Positions 1-9,780 of a DNA stretch of 59,348 nt are shown here, in pieces. Position numbers and translations under genes: made by a program. The stretch lies in assembly GCA_902800435.1 (NCBI GenBank), contig CADCEQ010000028.1, positions 1-59,348 on the forward strand. Reading direction: 5' to 3'. Below the pieces are notes generated by a model. It searched no databases. It was not told the DNA's origin and saw only the letters and a list, made by a program, of their open reading frames with translations. The DNA is from an uncultured Prevotellaceae bacterium. GTDB lineage: Bacteria; Bacteroidota; Bacteroidia; Bacteroidales; Bacteroidaceae. How positions within the stretch are numbered: position 1 is the stretch's first letter; each line of letters opens with the position of its first letter.

Positions 1-450
1 CCCCTTGCCCCTCCTAACTCAGGAGGGGAATTTTGTAGGCGGTTGATTCCTCCCCTGAGTCAGGGGAGGTTAGGAGGGGTCTGAACGGCCTCGTGGTACG
101 CTTGTTCAGACCACCCCTTGCCCCTCCTGACTCAGGAGGGGAATTTTGTAGGCGGTTGATTCCTCCCCTGAGTCAGGGGAGGTTAGGAGGGGTCTGAACG
201 GCCTCGTTGGTGCGCTTGTTCAGACCTCCCCTTGCCCCTCCTGACTTAGGAGGGGAATCTCCGGCGGACAGTTCCTCCCCTGAGTCAGGGGAGGTTAGGA
301 GGGGTCTGAACAATGGACGATTCGCTTCTTCAGACCACCCCTTGCCCCATTCTTTGCAAGCAAAGCGTCCCTGTGGGCCGAGCGCCCGAGCAAGCTCGCC
401 TACCCGTAGCCTTTCCTAACTCAGGAGGGGAATCCCCTGTAACACAGAAG
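1..450. repeat. Tandem GC-rich palindromic repeats, three full units and one degenerate
   Basis: Units begin at 1, 114, 228 and 338, each starting CCCCTTGCCCC, with lengths of 113, 114 and 110 bp. Each full unit holds two hairpins. In unit 1 these are 8-15 with 21-28 (arms CCCCTCCT and AGGAGGGG) and 49-57 with 61-69 (arms CCTCCCCTG and CAGGGGAGG). The fourth unit is diverged and carries two copies of a different palindrome, near 350-385 and 457-492, with the form TTCGCAAGCGAA followed by GCGTCCCTGCGGGCC. No convincing gene was seen in this stretch; the short open frames lie within the repeats. The array continues beyond the window edge or starts at it. Confidence 0.9.
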
Positions 451-547
451 GGTCGGTTCTTCGCAAGCGAAGCGTCCCTGCGGGCCGAACGCCTTATGTG
501 TACAGCCCGACGAGCGGCCGATGCTGCATCTTGAAAACACCAGGAAC

Positions 548-588
548 ATTGAAGGATTGAAGGATTGAAGAATTGAAGGATTGAAGAG
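548..588. repeat. 8-bp phased simple repeat (ATTGAAGG)
   Basis: Five imperfect copies of ATTGAAGG lie head to tail just downstream of the stop codon of the minus-strand esterase gene. It belongs to the same class of short phased repeats found between the SusC/SusD genes. No function can be read from it. Confidence 0.85.
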
Positions 589-602
589 TGGGTATCTCGC
601 TT

Positions 603-1913
603 TCAGAATAATCGCTTTTTCAGCCAGAGCATTTGGCTGTAGTTGGTTGTCTCCGTCGTCCAGTGCTCGTTGACGGGCGTAATCAGACTCTCCTTGGGGG
701 CGGTGATGAGGTTCCAGACGATGTAGCTCGTCGTGGGCGGACAGACGTTGTCGTTGTAGCCCCAGGTCAGGAAGACGGGACAAGTGATGCGGCGGGCGAA
801 GTTCACCACGTCGTAATAGGCCAGCGTCGCCACCTTCTCGGGGGTGAGCATGTTGTTCAGCCGGTTCAGGTGGGGGTAGCCGCCGGCGCGGTTGTCCAAG
901 TAGCCCGCCATGTCGGCGAGGGCAGGGTGGTTGGCCACGCAGGCCGTCACCCGTGGGTCGAGGCCCGCCGTGATGAGTGAGAGTGCGCCGCCCTGACTGC
1001 CTCCCTGCACAAACACGTTCCGTCCGTCCCACTCGGGCAGCGACGTCAGGTAGTCGAGGGCACGTACGCAGGCCACGTAGACATGCTTCATGTAGTAGTT
1101 GTCGCGGTCGTCGAGCCCGTTCTCCAGGTAGCCGTTCTCACGGTCGAAGGCCGTCGAGATTTCCTTGAACTGCTCGTCGGTCATTTCCGGGTTCAGACCG
1201 TGAATCTCCATCTCCAGACGGATGAAGCCGTTCTTGGCGTAGTAGGTGTTGCGCATCGGCTCCTTGATGGTCTTGATGCCGGCACCGGGCGGGCAGAGTA
1301 CGACGGGGTATTTGCCGTTTGTGCCTCCCTTCGGTTTCGTCAGGTAACCATACACGGCGTGGCGGCTGTCGGTCTTCAGCTTCAGCAGGTAGCAGTCGAA
1401 CTCGTCGGTGGTGTACTTGTCCACCTTCTCGCATTTCACGATGAGCTTGTCGCTATTCACCTCCTTGCGGGCCGTCTCAAGGTTCTTGTTCCAGAACGCC
1501 TCGAAGTCGGCGGGTTTCTTCGTGTAGGGCTTCAGCTGTTCGGGCGAGAACCCCACCTTCACGTGGTGCTCGTACTTCTTGTCGCCGTTGACGGCCGTCA
1601 GCCGCAGGTCAAGGAATCCCGGCTGCTTCATCGTACCCATGTTGATGGTGGCGCGGCCGTTCCTCAGCTGCACCTTGCCTTTCGACGTGGCCGGCATCAT
1701 GTCGGGCCCAATCTCGTAGCCGACCTCCACGTCCTGGGGTATGCCGTAGACGTAGAGACTGACTTCCACCTTCGCCTGCTCGCCCGTCTTGTAGAGCCAG
1801 TCGGCATGGTCGGGCACCGTCAGCCACAGATAGTCCGAACGATAGGGATAGTTCTCGGCCCGGCTCAGCAGCGTGCAGCAGGCCACGATGGTCAGTAATA
1901 GTAGTTTTCGCAT
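603..1913 (-). CDS. Secreted CE7-type (AXE1) acetyl esterase
   Basis: A 436-residue alpha/beta-hydrolase of the acetylxylan esterase / cephalosporin deacetylase family (CE7). It has a signal peptide (MRKLLLLTIVACCTLLSRA), an N-terminal beta-rich domain to about residue 125, and the hydrolase domain after it. The nucleophile elbow is GGSQGG, the acid is the Asp of GYNDNVCPP and the base is the His of VNEHW, so the triad looks intact. An in-frame ATG 24 nt upstream is rejected because it lies inside the promoter. The gene is divergent from the PL11 lyase gene. In this pectin locus removal of acetyl groups from rhamnogalacturonan is the likely role; the substrate is inferred from context, since CE7 enzymes act on several acetylated sugars. 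Confidence 0.9.
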   Translation of the reverse strand: MRKLLLLTIVACCTLLSRAENYPYRSDYLWLTVPDHADWLYKTGEQAKVEVSLYVYGIPQDVEVGYEIGPDMMPATSKGKVQLRNGRATINMGTMKQPGFLDLRLTAVNGDKKYEHHVKVGFSPEQLKPYTKKPADFEAFWNKNLETARKEVNSDKLIVKCEKVDKYTTDEFDCYLLKLKTDSRHAVYGYLTKPKGGTNGKYPVVLCPPGAGIKTIKEPMRNTYYAKNGFIRLEMEIHGLNPEMTDEQFKEISTAFDRENGYLENGLDDRDNYYMKHVYVACVRALDYLTSLPEWDGRNVFVQGGSQGGALSLITAGLDPRVTACVANHPALADMAGYLDNRAGGYPHLNRLNNMLTPEKVATLAYYDVVNFARRITCPVFLTWGYNDNVCPPTTSYIVWNLITAPKESLITPVNEHWTTETTNYSQMLWLKKRLF

Positions 1914-1934
1914 AATTCTGGTAGTTTGTGAGTG

Positions 1935-1965
1935 CAAAGATACTACTTTTTGCCGATATCAGCAA
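1935..1965 (-). promoter_or_regulatory. Bacteroidota-type promoter of the CE7 esterase gene
   Basis: On the minus strand a TTG (1965-1963) is followed after 20 nt by TATCTTTG (1942-1935). Transcription would begin about 5-7 nt further on, leaving a leader of roughly 15-20 nt before the ATG at 1913, and this decides the start codon. Confidence 0.75.
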
Positions 1966-2008
1966 GCCCCTGCCAAAAAATGTAGCAAGAAAAACAGAAA
2001 GTTGTGGC

Positions 2009-2036
2009 TTTGTTTTACTCCTTTTTCGTACCTTTG
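2009..2036 (+). promoter_or_regulatory. Promoter of the PL11 lyase gene
   Basis: The -7 element TACCTTTG is at 2029-2036. A TTTG at 2009-2012 is the best -33 candidate, with a short spacer of 16 nt. It is divergent from the esterase promoter and about 65 bp from it. Confidence 0.6.
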
Positions 2037-2066
2037 CAGCCGAAATAGTATCGATACTAATAACCA

Positions 2067-5000
2067 ATGCAAATGAAAAGTTTATTGCTTGTGGCCCTTA
2101 TGGGGCTGATGACTGTCGGTGCCGCTGCCCAGCGCGCGACCGATAAACTGGATCGTGGACTCGTGGCCGTGCCTGGCGCTTCGGGCGGCAACTTCGTCAG
2201 CTGGAAGATTTTCGGCGAGGAGTACTACGACACTGAGTATAACCTCTACCGCGACGGCGTGAAGGTGAACGCCAAGCCGCTGACGGTCTCGAACTACAGC
2301 GACACGGGCGGCAAGGCCACGTCGAAGTACCAGGTGGCGGCCATTGTGCGCGGCGTGGAGCAGGAGAAGAGTGCCGAGGTGGCACGCTGGGGCGCCCAGT
2401 ACAAGGACGTGACCATCAAGGGCGTGACCAACCGCAACGGCGCTGACGTGACGTCGAAGTACGAGATCAACGACGTCTCGCTCGGCGATGTCGACGGCGA
2501 CGGCGTGGTGGAGTTCATCATCAAGCGCAACAACACCGGCGGCGACCTGAACGCCAGCGGCAACAAGACCGACTTCAACCTCTACGAGTGCTACAACATG
2601 AAGGGTGAGCGACTGTGGTGGATTGACCTCGGCCCGAACATGATGGCCGGTCCCGACGAGCAGTGGGACCTCGTGGCCTTCGACTGGGACCAGGACGGCA
2701 AGGCCGAGTGCGTGATGCGCGGCGCCGACAACATGATTATCCACACCGCCACGGGCAAGGACATCAAGATAGGCAACATGAACTACTACGCCCCGCGCGA
2801 CGAGTACACCCATCAGGGAGCCGAGTACCTGCTCTACCTGAACGGCTCGACGGGCGAGCCCTACGCCTGGGACGGCTCTGACAACTGGACGCCGATGGCC
2901 TATCCGCTGCCACGCTTCGAGCAAGGCGAGACCGACTATGCTGCGGCATGGGGCGCAGCCGATACGGGCCACCGCTCGTCGAAGCACTACTTCGGCGCAC
3001 CCTTCCTCGACGGTCGCAAGCCCAGCATCTTCCTCGGACGCGGCTGCTATACCCGCCACAAGATGTGCGCCCTCGACGTAGACCCAGTGACCCACCAGCT
3101 GACGCAGCGCTGGCGCTGGGACAACAACGCCGGATGGAGCGACCCCTGGTTCGGCAACGGCTTCCACAACTTCCAGATTGCCGATACCGACTGGGACGGC
3201 CGCGACGAGATAGTCTTCGGCTCGATGATCATCGACGACAACGGGCAGGGCCTCTGCACCACCGGTCTGGGTCACGGCGACGCCCAGCACTGCAGCGACT
3301 TCGACCCCTACCGTCACGGTCAGGAGCAGTTCTCGTGTAATGAAGATGAACCCGCGTGTACCTATTGGAATGCGACGACGGGCCAGATATACTACCGCCT
3401 GCAGTCGACGGGCGACGACGGCCGCGCCCTCTGCGGCAACTTCAGCAACCAGTTCCCCGGCTCGCTGGGCCGTACCACGCAGTCGGGACTCGTCTCGACC
3501 GTTGCCGACAAGGTGATCGAGGGCGGTCCCGCTACCGGCGACTCCAACGACGCCCTCTACTGGAGCCACCTGAACCAGCGCATCTACTGGGACGGCGACC
3601 TGCTCGACGAGGTGTTCGACTCACCGGGCAGCAACGCCCGCAACGGTGCTGTCTACAAGCCCGGCGGCGGCCGGCTCATCACGTTCGACGGCACGAATAC
3701 CGCCAACTCGTCGAAGAACAACCCCGGAGCCATTGCCGACATCCTCGGCGACTGGCGCGAGGAGGTGGTCATGCGCAACGGCACGCAGGGCAGCCGAACC
3801 ATCCGCATCTTCACTACCAACACGCCGACCACCTACGGCATCTACACCCTGTGGCACGACCACCAGTACCGCAACGCAATGGTCTGGCAGTGCGTCGGCT
3901 ACAACCAGCCGCCCCACAAGAGCTACTTCCTGGGCCAGCTGGAGGGCATCACCGTAGCCCCGCCCCCTCTCACGATGACGGGACGAACCGAAGTGGCCAA
4001 CGGCGGCACCATCGGCGCTGCGCATAAGGGCCAGCACGTGGTGGTCTGCGAGACCGGCGACACGAAGATTACCGTTGCCGACGGCGCCCAGCCCTACATG
4101 GTGACGTTCAACGTGCCGTCGTGGGTGCAGGGCACGACGAGCAAAATTCTCAACGGCGGCGCCAAGATCAACTACGAATACTATACCTGCGACGTCAGCG
4201 GTGCTGCCTTCACCGGCTCCATGCGACTGGTGAAGCAGGGCGACGGCGCGCTGAACCTGCCGAAGGCCGACATGACCTACAGCGGCGAGACCAACGTCTG
4301 GGCCGGCGCGCTCAACTTCGACGGCACGCTGAAGAATTCGTCCCTGTGGCTTAACCGCTTTGCCGAACTGAACTCTGACGGCGGCACCTTCCGCTCAATC
4401 AAGATGGACTACGACGCCAAGCTGCGCCCGGGACGTGCCGACCATCGCGGCACCATAACCACCGACTCGCTGCTGCTCGGCTTCGGCTCGCGCGTCGTCT
4501 TCGACCTCTATTGTGGCGACATCACCGCCGACCAGGTTAACACCAAGCTGCTGACCGTCGAGACCAAGACGTGGAAGTATGGTCCGAAGTACCTGATGCC
4601 TGTCTTTGAGTTCGTGCTCCACGACGCTGCCGACGGCGAGGTGGCCGAGGGTAAATACCTGATTGGCGAGGCCGAGACCGTAACAGGCAAGCTGAGCGAC
4701 ATCAAGATTGAAGGCGTAGGCACGAAGAAGAAGACCGAACTGCTGCTGGAGGACGGCAAGCTCTACCTGAACGTCGCCGGCGTGCGCGATGCCGGACTGA
4801 TTGTCTGGAACGCTGGCGTCAGCAACGTCTGGGAGCTGGCTGGCGACGGTAACTTCACCAACGCCGCCGACCCGACCGTGACCAACGACATCTTCGTCAG
4901 CGGCGACAAGGTGCGCTTCGACGACACCGCCGCCAAGCAGTCGGTACAGCTGAAGGGCGACATCGAGGCCGACACCATCGAGGTGGACAATACCAAGGCC

Positions 5001-6614
5001 TATACCTTTGCCGGCACGGGCGCCATCATGAGCAAGTCGGTGCTCGTGAAGCGCGGCTCGGGTATGCTGACCATCGGCAACGACAACACCTATACCGGCG
5101 GCACACGCATCTCGGGCGGCATCGTCAGCGTCAAGTCGCTGTCGAACGCCAATCAGCCCGCCGGCAACCTGGGCGCCATGAACTCGGCGGCTGCCAAGTT
5201 CGTCATCGAGAACGGCGCTGAGCTGCGCACGACGGCAGCCGTCACCCAAGGCTCAGCCATGCAGATGGTCGGCGACGGAGGCGGCGTCATCAACAACTCG
5301 GCCGACTTCATTGTCAACCGTGCCATCACGGGTACGACGCTCACCAAGAAGGGCGCAGGCTGGATGAAGCTCAACGTGGCCAACAGCAGTCTGAACCGCC
5401 TGGTCATCGTGGCCGGCACCGTGCAGTGTGTCAATGCCAACACGCCCGCCAAGACGGTTGAGTTCCAGGGCGGTACGCTCAGCGAGAACACCAGTTCCAG
5501 CTACGCCATCTACGTGCCCGAGGGCAAGACCGGCACGTGGAACATGGCCAACCGCTCTACATATAAGAATAAGGTGACGGGCAAGGGCACGCTCAATGCC
5601 AACTGCGTGACCGAGAAGGGCACCAACTACTACGCCACCCGTACCCCCATACAGTGTAACTTCACCGACTTCGAGGGCGTGCTGAAGCCCTCGTCGAATG
5701 TCGACGATCCCGCCGTGCTGCGCTTCACGATGGACGTTGCCGGCGGCATGCCCAAGGGCACGATGAACATTGCTGCCTCTGTCGTGGTGCAGAACAGCGG
5801 CAAGACCTTCACCATCGGCCGCGTGATGGGTACCGGCAAGCTGGGCGGCAGCTGTACGTTCAGCAACGGCGCCTCGGTAGGTGCCAACACTTGGCAAGTG
5901 GGTAACGACGAAGACTGGACGACAACCGTCAAGGTGACGTCGAACGCCAACTTCGTGAAGATAGGCACGGGTAAGGTGAACTGGAACGGCCTGAGCGACA
6001 ACACGGGCACGACGACCGTCCGCGAGGGCGAGCTCTGCGTGGGTCTGACCTCCGGACTCGGAACAGGCCGTCTGACCGTTCAGGAAGGCGCGACGCTCTC
6101 GGGTACGAACAGCGTCTCGAAGCCGTTCAACAACGCATCAGTAACCGTCAACGGCACGCTGCGTCCCGGCTCTACGGCTGAGGCCACCTCGGGCAAGCTG
6201 CACTTCAGTGGCAAGAACGTCAGCATCGGCAAGACAGGCGTCCTCATTATCCGCGCTACGGGCAACAACAGCTCAACGAGCATCGAGGAAATCGGCACGC
6301 TGACCATCGACGGCACCATCTGCATACAGCCCACAGAGGGCAACACGCTGCAAGTGGGCGACGAGATACGCCTCTGGCCGGCAACGGTCAAGCTGGCCGG
6401 CACGCCGCAGTTTGACATGCAGGGCGGCATCACGTGGGACACCAGCCGTATCAGCGAGGGCGTGCTCGTTGTGAAGGACATTGAGACCGGCATCCGCCCG
6501 TCTACCATCAACCAACACCCGTCACCCATCTACGACCTCAACGGCCGTCAGGTTCGTCCGACGGGTAAGGGAGTCTACATTCGCGGCGGCAAAAAGATTG
6601 TCATTACCAAATAA
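2067..6614 (+). CDS. PL11 rhamnogalacturonan lyase with beta-helical extension and C-terminal sorting-type tail
   Basis: The 1515-residue secreted protein has a signal peptide at 1-24, a PL11 domain at about 25-632, and a long repetitive beta-strand region to about 1470. The PL11 domain shows the calcium-binding Asp-rich loops of the propeller (DVDGDG, FDWDQDGKAEC, TDWDGRDEI) and resembles YesW/YesX. PL11 enzymes cut the rhamnose-galacturonate backbone of RG-I by beta-elimination. The middle region has autotransporter-type strand repeats, for example TIGNDNTYTGGTRISGG near residue 1000. The last 42 residues form a tail (IYDLNGRQV...KGVYIRGGKKIVITK) also seen on the CE8 protein. A short in-frame repeat (6504-6530, encoding STINQHPSP) joins body and tail. 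The second ATG at 2073 is an equally good start. Confidence 0.9.
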   Translation: MQMKSLLLVALMGLMTVGAAAQRATDKLDRGLVAVPGASGGNFVSWKIFGEEYYDTEYNLYRDGVKVNAKPLTVSNYSDTGGKATSKYQVAAIVRGVEQEKSAEVARWGAQYKDVTIKGVTNRNGADVTSKYEINDVSLGDVDGDGVVEFIIKRNNTGGDLNASGNKTDFNLYECYNMKGERLWWIDLGPNMMAGPDEQWDLVAFDWDQDGKAECVMRGADNMIIHTATGKDIKIGNMNYYAPRDEYTHQGAEYLLYLNGSTGEPYAWDGSDNWTPMAYPLPRFEQGETDYAAAWGAADTGHRSSKHYFGAPFLDGRKPSIFLGRGCYTRHKMCALDVDPVTHQLTQRWRWDNNAGWSDPWFGNGFHNFQIADTDWDGRDEIVFGSMIIDDNGQGLCTTGLGHGDAQHCSDFDPYRHGQEQFSCNEDEPACTYWNATTGQIYYRLQSTGDDGRALCGNFSNQFPGSLGRTTQSGLVSTVADKVIEGGPATGDSNDALYWSHLNQRIYWDGDLLDEVFDSPGSNARNGAVYKPGGGRLITFDGTNTANSSKNNPGAIADILGDWREEVVMRNGTQGSRTIRIFTTNTPTTYGIYTLWHDHQYRNAMVWQCVGYNQPPHKSYFLGQLEGITVAPPPLTMTGRTEVANGGTIGAAHKGQHVVVCETGDTKITVADGAQPYMVTFNVPSWVQGTTSKILNGGAKINYEYYTCDVSGAAFTGSMRLVKQGDGALNLPKADMTYSGETNVWAGALNFDGTLKNSSLWLNRFAELNSDGGTFRSIKMDYDAKLRPGRADHRGTITTDSLLLGFGSRVVFDLYCGDITADQVNTKLLTVETKTWKYGPKYLMPVFEFVLHDAADGEVAEGKYLIGEAETVTGKLSDIKIEGVGTKKKTELLLEDGKLYLNVAGVRDAGLIVWNAGVSNVWELAGDGNFTNAADPTVTNDIFVSGDKVRFDDTAAKQSVQLKGDIEADTIEVDNTKAYTFAGTGAIMSKSVLVKRGSGMLTIGNDNTYTGGTRISGGIVSVKSLSNANQPAGNLGAMNSAAAKFVIENGAELRTTAAVTQGSAMQMVGDGGGVINNSADFIVNRAITGTTLTKKGAGWMKLNVANSSLNRLVIVAGTVQCVNANTPAKTVEFQGGTLSENTSSSYAIYVPEGKTGTWNMANRSTYKNKVTGKGTLNANCVTEKGTNYYATRTPIQCNFTDFEGVLKPSSNVDDPAVLRFTMDVAGGMPKGTMNIAASVVVQNSGKTFTIGRVMGTGKLGGSCTFSNGASVGANTWQVGNDEDWTTTVKVTSNANFVKIGTGKVNWNGLSDNTGTTTVREGELCVGLTSGLGTGRLTVQEGATLSGTNSVSKPFNNASVTVNGTLRPGSTAEATSGKLHFSGKNVSIGKTGVLIIRATGNNSSTSIEEIGTLTIDGTICIQPTEGNTLQVGDEIRLWPATVKLAGTPQFDMQGGITWDTSRISEGVLVVKDIETGIRPSTINQHPSPIYDLNGRQVRPTGKGVYIRGGKKIVITK

Positions 6615-6650
6615 TGTAGTCAAAAGGGCAAAAATTAAGGGGTGATTTTC

Positions 6651-6681
6651 TTGCGCTATATCAAGAAAATCACTACCTTTG
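6651..6681 (+). promoter_or_regulatory. Promoter of the 939-residue secreted protein gene
   Basis: TTG at 6651-6653, 20 nt, then TACCTTTG at 6674-6681. The leader to the ATG at 6738 would be about 50 nt and AT-rich. Confidence 0.75.
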
Positions 6682-6737
6682 CACCCAAATAACCGAGATT
6701 CGACATTATTATTATAACTAATTAAAACAAAACACTT

Positions 6738-9557
6738 ATGAAAAAACGTTTACTTTTAGCCTTTATGGCAATTAGTGCGTCAATGTCAAGCTTTGCTCTA
6801 AGTCAGGGTGAGTTCGTCTACACCCCTCAGGGCCGCTTCCAGATTACGGGCGCTAACCTGAATGCCAACAGCGCATTCCAGTCGATGGACGGTTGGACCG
6901 TGATCGGTGAGGGCAAGACCCTGGCCGACCTCTTCATCACCAACGCCGACGGCTACGCTGCCGGCATCAACTCTGTGGTGAGCACCGCTGCCACTGCTGG
7001 TGAGGGTATGTACTACAAGTTCGAGCCCACCGACGCTGGTTCTACCTACGTCGTCAGCTTCAAGATGAAGGGTGCCGCTCTCGACAATGTGAGGATCAGA
7101 ATCCCCGGCGACGGCTACAAGACCGAGTCCAACCTGGTGAAGGTGGCTGGTAACACTGCCGGTACTTACACCCATCCCAGCACCGAGGAAGAGGTTATCG
7201 TGAACACCGCTGAGGAGCTGAACGAGAACTGGCAGACCTTTAACTACGCCATTCAGGGCGACGGCAATGCCCGCACCTGGTTCATCTCGTTCACCGCTAT
7301 GGCTACCACCATCGAGATTGCCGACGTGCAGATTGCTCCCGCACTGCAGTTCGCCGACCTCCGTCAGCGCGACGCCATGCTCGAGAAGATGAATGCCTAC
7401 AAGAACTGCTACGAGTGGCCCGCTGAGGTGCTTGCCGATATGGGTTACGACGAGGCTATCGAGGCCCTGCAGGGTATTGGTGACGAGAGCGGTCAGGCCG
7501 ACCTCGACGAGCAGATTGCTACTGCTCAGGAGATCCTTACTGAGTTCCAGAAGGCCAACATGGATGACTATCTGGCTGGCAACAACTACAACTACCTGGG
7601 CCTCTATGACGGTACAATGGCTGGCTTCATCGACAAGAACGTACAGAAGATTAGCGAATACGGTGACTGGACTGCTACGACTACCGGTCGTGCATTCTGG
7701 AGCATGAACGCTTATCCCGACCTGGGCCACTATGCCGGTAACACCGCCTGGAACTTCGGCAATACCGAAGACCCCATGGGTGTCTATATGCAGAAGGAGC
7801 TTGATCCCGGTTCCTACGTATTCTCGATTGAGAGTACTGCCGCCCTGCGCGAGGATGCCACTTCTTCGTCGTGGACCAACAACGACGGCTGGAATCCCGC
7901 TTACGGCGTTGCCTACATCGTGAAGATTGTTGACGGTGCTGCTGCCGACACCATCGTTTCGCTGACGAAGGACGTTGACGCCGTCATCTTTACTCCATTC
8001 ATTATTTCGGCCAAGATTGAAGAGGCCGGTATCTATGAGATTGGCTACAAGGCTTATTGCAAGGACCTTTACAAGACTCCGAAGAACGGTTCTGTGACCT
8101 ACGTTGCCAATGCTTCTCTCTGGGGTAAGAACAACAACAAGTACAACCAGAAGCAGCTGGGCTATGAGGTTGATGTCCGCGAGCAGATTACGACCGGTCG
8201 CGACAACCTGACCAAGGCTGCCGAGTATATAGCCGACGCCAGCTATCTCTGGGGCAAGCCCGAGCTGCAGGCTTGTGTTGACTCTGTCGAGACTAAGATT
8301 GCCGCCTACGAGGCTTACGATCAGGATGCCATCATCGCCACCTACGACGACGATGCATACGTGAAGGCTAACCGCACGAAGACTGCCGAGGAAGGTCTCC
8401 TTGTTTACCAGATTTATGATGAGGCTGTTCGCGACATCATCGCCGCCAACAAGAAGTTCCTGGCCGTCAACGACACGCTGGCTTCCATACAGGCCGCCAT
8501 CGACAACGCTGAGACCGTGCTGGGTATGCGTCTCTACGATGCTGCTACTGGCAAGAACGCCCTGATGTCTGCCATCTCTGAGGCTAAAGTGCTCCAGAAC
8601 ACGATGAAGGCCACCCAGTATAGCGAAGAGGGTGCTGCACGCATCAAGGAGTCCAACGCCGCACTGGCTGAGGCCGTCGAGGTGTTCAAGACCACTATTC
8701 CCGCCAGTGCCATCACTACTATCGTCGACATCGACTTCGAGCAGGATGCCGTTCAGGATGCTGAGACCCAGCTCTACAGCATCACGGGTGCAAAGGGCTC
8801 GATGGAGTTCTCTACCTGGTCGGTTGACGGTACGGGCAACCAGCCCTTCGAGCAGGGCTTCTGGAGCAACGGCGAGCAGCTCTGGAAGGGCTACGTGCGC
8901 ATTGGTAACGGTACTGGGACCGTTGTCTTCGATCCCACTGAGAATGGCTCTATGGGCACCAACATCCTGCGTGTTGCCTGCGACATGTACATTCAGGGTC
9001 TTAGCGGCCGCTCGCTCGGCTTCTTCCTGAAGAACGTCGTCGAGGGTGAGAGTGGTCCTGAGGACGCTGAAATCTTCGGTCTGTTCCACAACTTCTACAA
9101 CAACACCAACTCGAACAACACCTGTGGTGTCGACATCAACAAGATGTGGTTCAAGTCGGGTGGCAGCTACAACAACGCTTCTCCCGCCGACGTCGACGAG
9201 GAGACCCGTACCGCCAATCCGCTGCAGAAGACCCACGTTGAGGTGATTATGGACTACGGCCGCAAGTCGATGTACTGCACCGTCAGCAGCCCCAATGGCG
9301 CTTCTACCTCTCCCGAGGTTGCCCTCGAGGCTATTCCCACCAAGTTCATCCTGCAGTGTAACTACAACAACAACGATCGTCGCGCATGGTTCGACAACCT
9401 GAAGATTGAGCGCCTCACCGCCGGTGCTACCGATCCGTTCGTCGATGCTATCCAGGAGGTCAACACCAGCGTTGTCGTGAAGCCCACGAAGGTCCTGAAG
9501 GACGGCCGCATCATCATCAACGGCAAGTACGGCCTCAACGGTATGATCATCAAGTAA
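6738..9557 (+). CDS. Large secreted protein of unknown function with short C-terminal tail
   Basis: This 939-residue protein starts with a signal peptide (MKKRLLLAFMAISASMSSFA). I recognise no catalytic domain. The first 220 residues look like a beta-sandwich carbohydrate-binding or Ig-type module. Residues about 480-660 are Ala- and Glu-rich and probably helical, resembling spacer modules of surface glycan-binding proteins. The end (KPTKVLKDGRIIINGKYGLNGMIIK) resembles the tails of the proteins ending at 29942 and 31812, which suggests a shared export or anchoring signal. It has its own promoter and its own terminator and so is monocistronic. Its place between PL11 and the transport block suggests a role at the cell surface in pectin use, but the function is not known. 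Confidence 0.85.
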   Translation: MKKRLLLAFMAISASMSSFALSQGEFVYTPQGRFQITGANLNANSAFQSMDGWTVIGEGKTLADLFITNADGYAAGINSVVSTAATAGEGMYYKFEPTDAGSTYVVSFKMKGAALDNVRIRIPGDGYKTESNLVKVAGNTAGTYTHPSTEEEVIVNTAEELNENWQTFNYAIQGDGNARTWFISFTAMATTIEIADVQIAPALQFADLRQRDAMLEKMNAYKNCYEWPAEVLADMGYDEAIEALQGIGDESGQADLDEQIATAQEILTEFQKANMDDYLAGNNYNYLGLYDGTMAGFIDKNVQKISEYGDWTATTTGRAFWSMNAYPDLGHYAGNTAWNFGNTEDPMGVYMQKELDPGSYVFSIESTAALREDATSSSWTNNDGWNPAYGVAYIVKIVDGAAADTIVSLTKDVDAVIFTPFIISAKIEEAGIYEIGYKAYCKDLYKTPKNGSVTYVANASLWGKNNNKYNQKQLGYEVDVREQITTGRDNLTKAAEYIADASYLWGKPELQACVDSVETKIAAYEAYDQDAIIATYDDDAYVKANRTKTAEEGLLVYQIYDEAVRDIIAANKKFLAVNDTLASIQAAIDNAETVLGMRLYDAATGKNALMSAISEAKVLQNTMKATQYSEEGAARIKESNAALAEAVEVFKTTIPASAITTIVDIDFEQDAVQDAETQLYSITGAKGSMEFSTWSVDGTGNQPFEQGFWSNGEQLWKGYVRIGNGTGTVVFDPTENGSMGTNILRVACDMYIQGLSGRSLGFFLKNVVEGESGPEDAEIFGLFHNFYNNTNSNNTCGVDINKMWFKSGGSYNNASPADVDEETRTANPLQKTHVEVIMDYGRKSMYCTVSSPNGASTSPEVALEAIPTKFILQCNYNNNDRRAWFDNLKIERLTAGATDPFVDAIQEVNTSVVVKPTKVLKDGRIIINGKYGLNGMIIK

Positions 9558-9586
9558 GCTTCCACTTACAAACTCTTTAATAAAGC

Positions 9587-9625
9587 GAGAGCCTCCTTCC
9601 TTGACGGTTGGAGGCTCTCTTTTTT
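9587..9625 (+). terminator. Rho-independent terminator
   Basis: A 10-bp perfect stem (GAGAGCCTCC at 9587-9596 with GGAGGCTCTC at 9610-9619) is followed by six T residues. It ends the transcript of the 939-residue protein gene. Confidence 0.9.
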
Positions 9626-9709
9626 GGACAAAAAAACGAGGGGATTGCGCGATTTGGCCAAAATTCCCATGATTGGCCAAACAACAATTAAGGAAAAATG
9701 CTGAAATGC

Positions 9710-9740
9710 TTGCCAAGTGACGAAAATCGCCATATCTTTG
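9710..9740 (+). promoter_or_regulatory. Promoter of a small ORF
   Basis: TTG at 9710-9712, 20 nt, then TATCTTTG at 9733-9740, a very good match to the Bacteroidota consensus. It points at the small ORF that starts at 9781. Confidence 0.8.
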
Positions 9741-9780
9741 TATCGTCAATAAGACATAACAACTTAAAAATATAAAGATT

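Noticed and set aside
1..340. CRISPR array or insertion-sequence ends
   Set aside because: The 113-bp units have no unique spacers, and no transposase frame or terminal repeat pair was seen.
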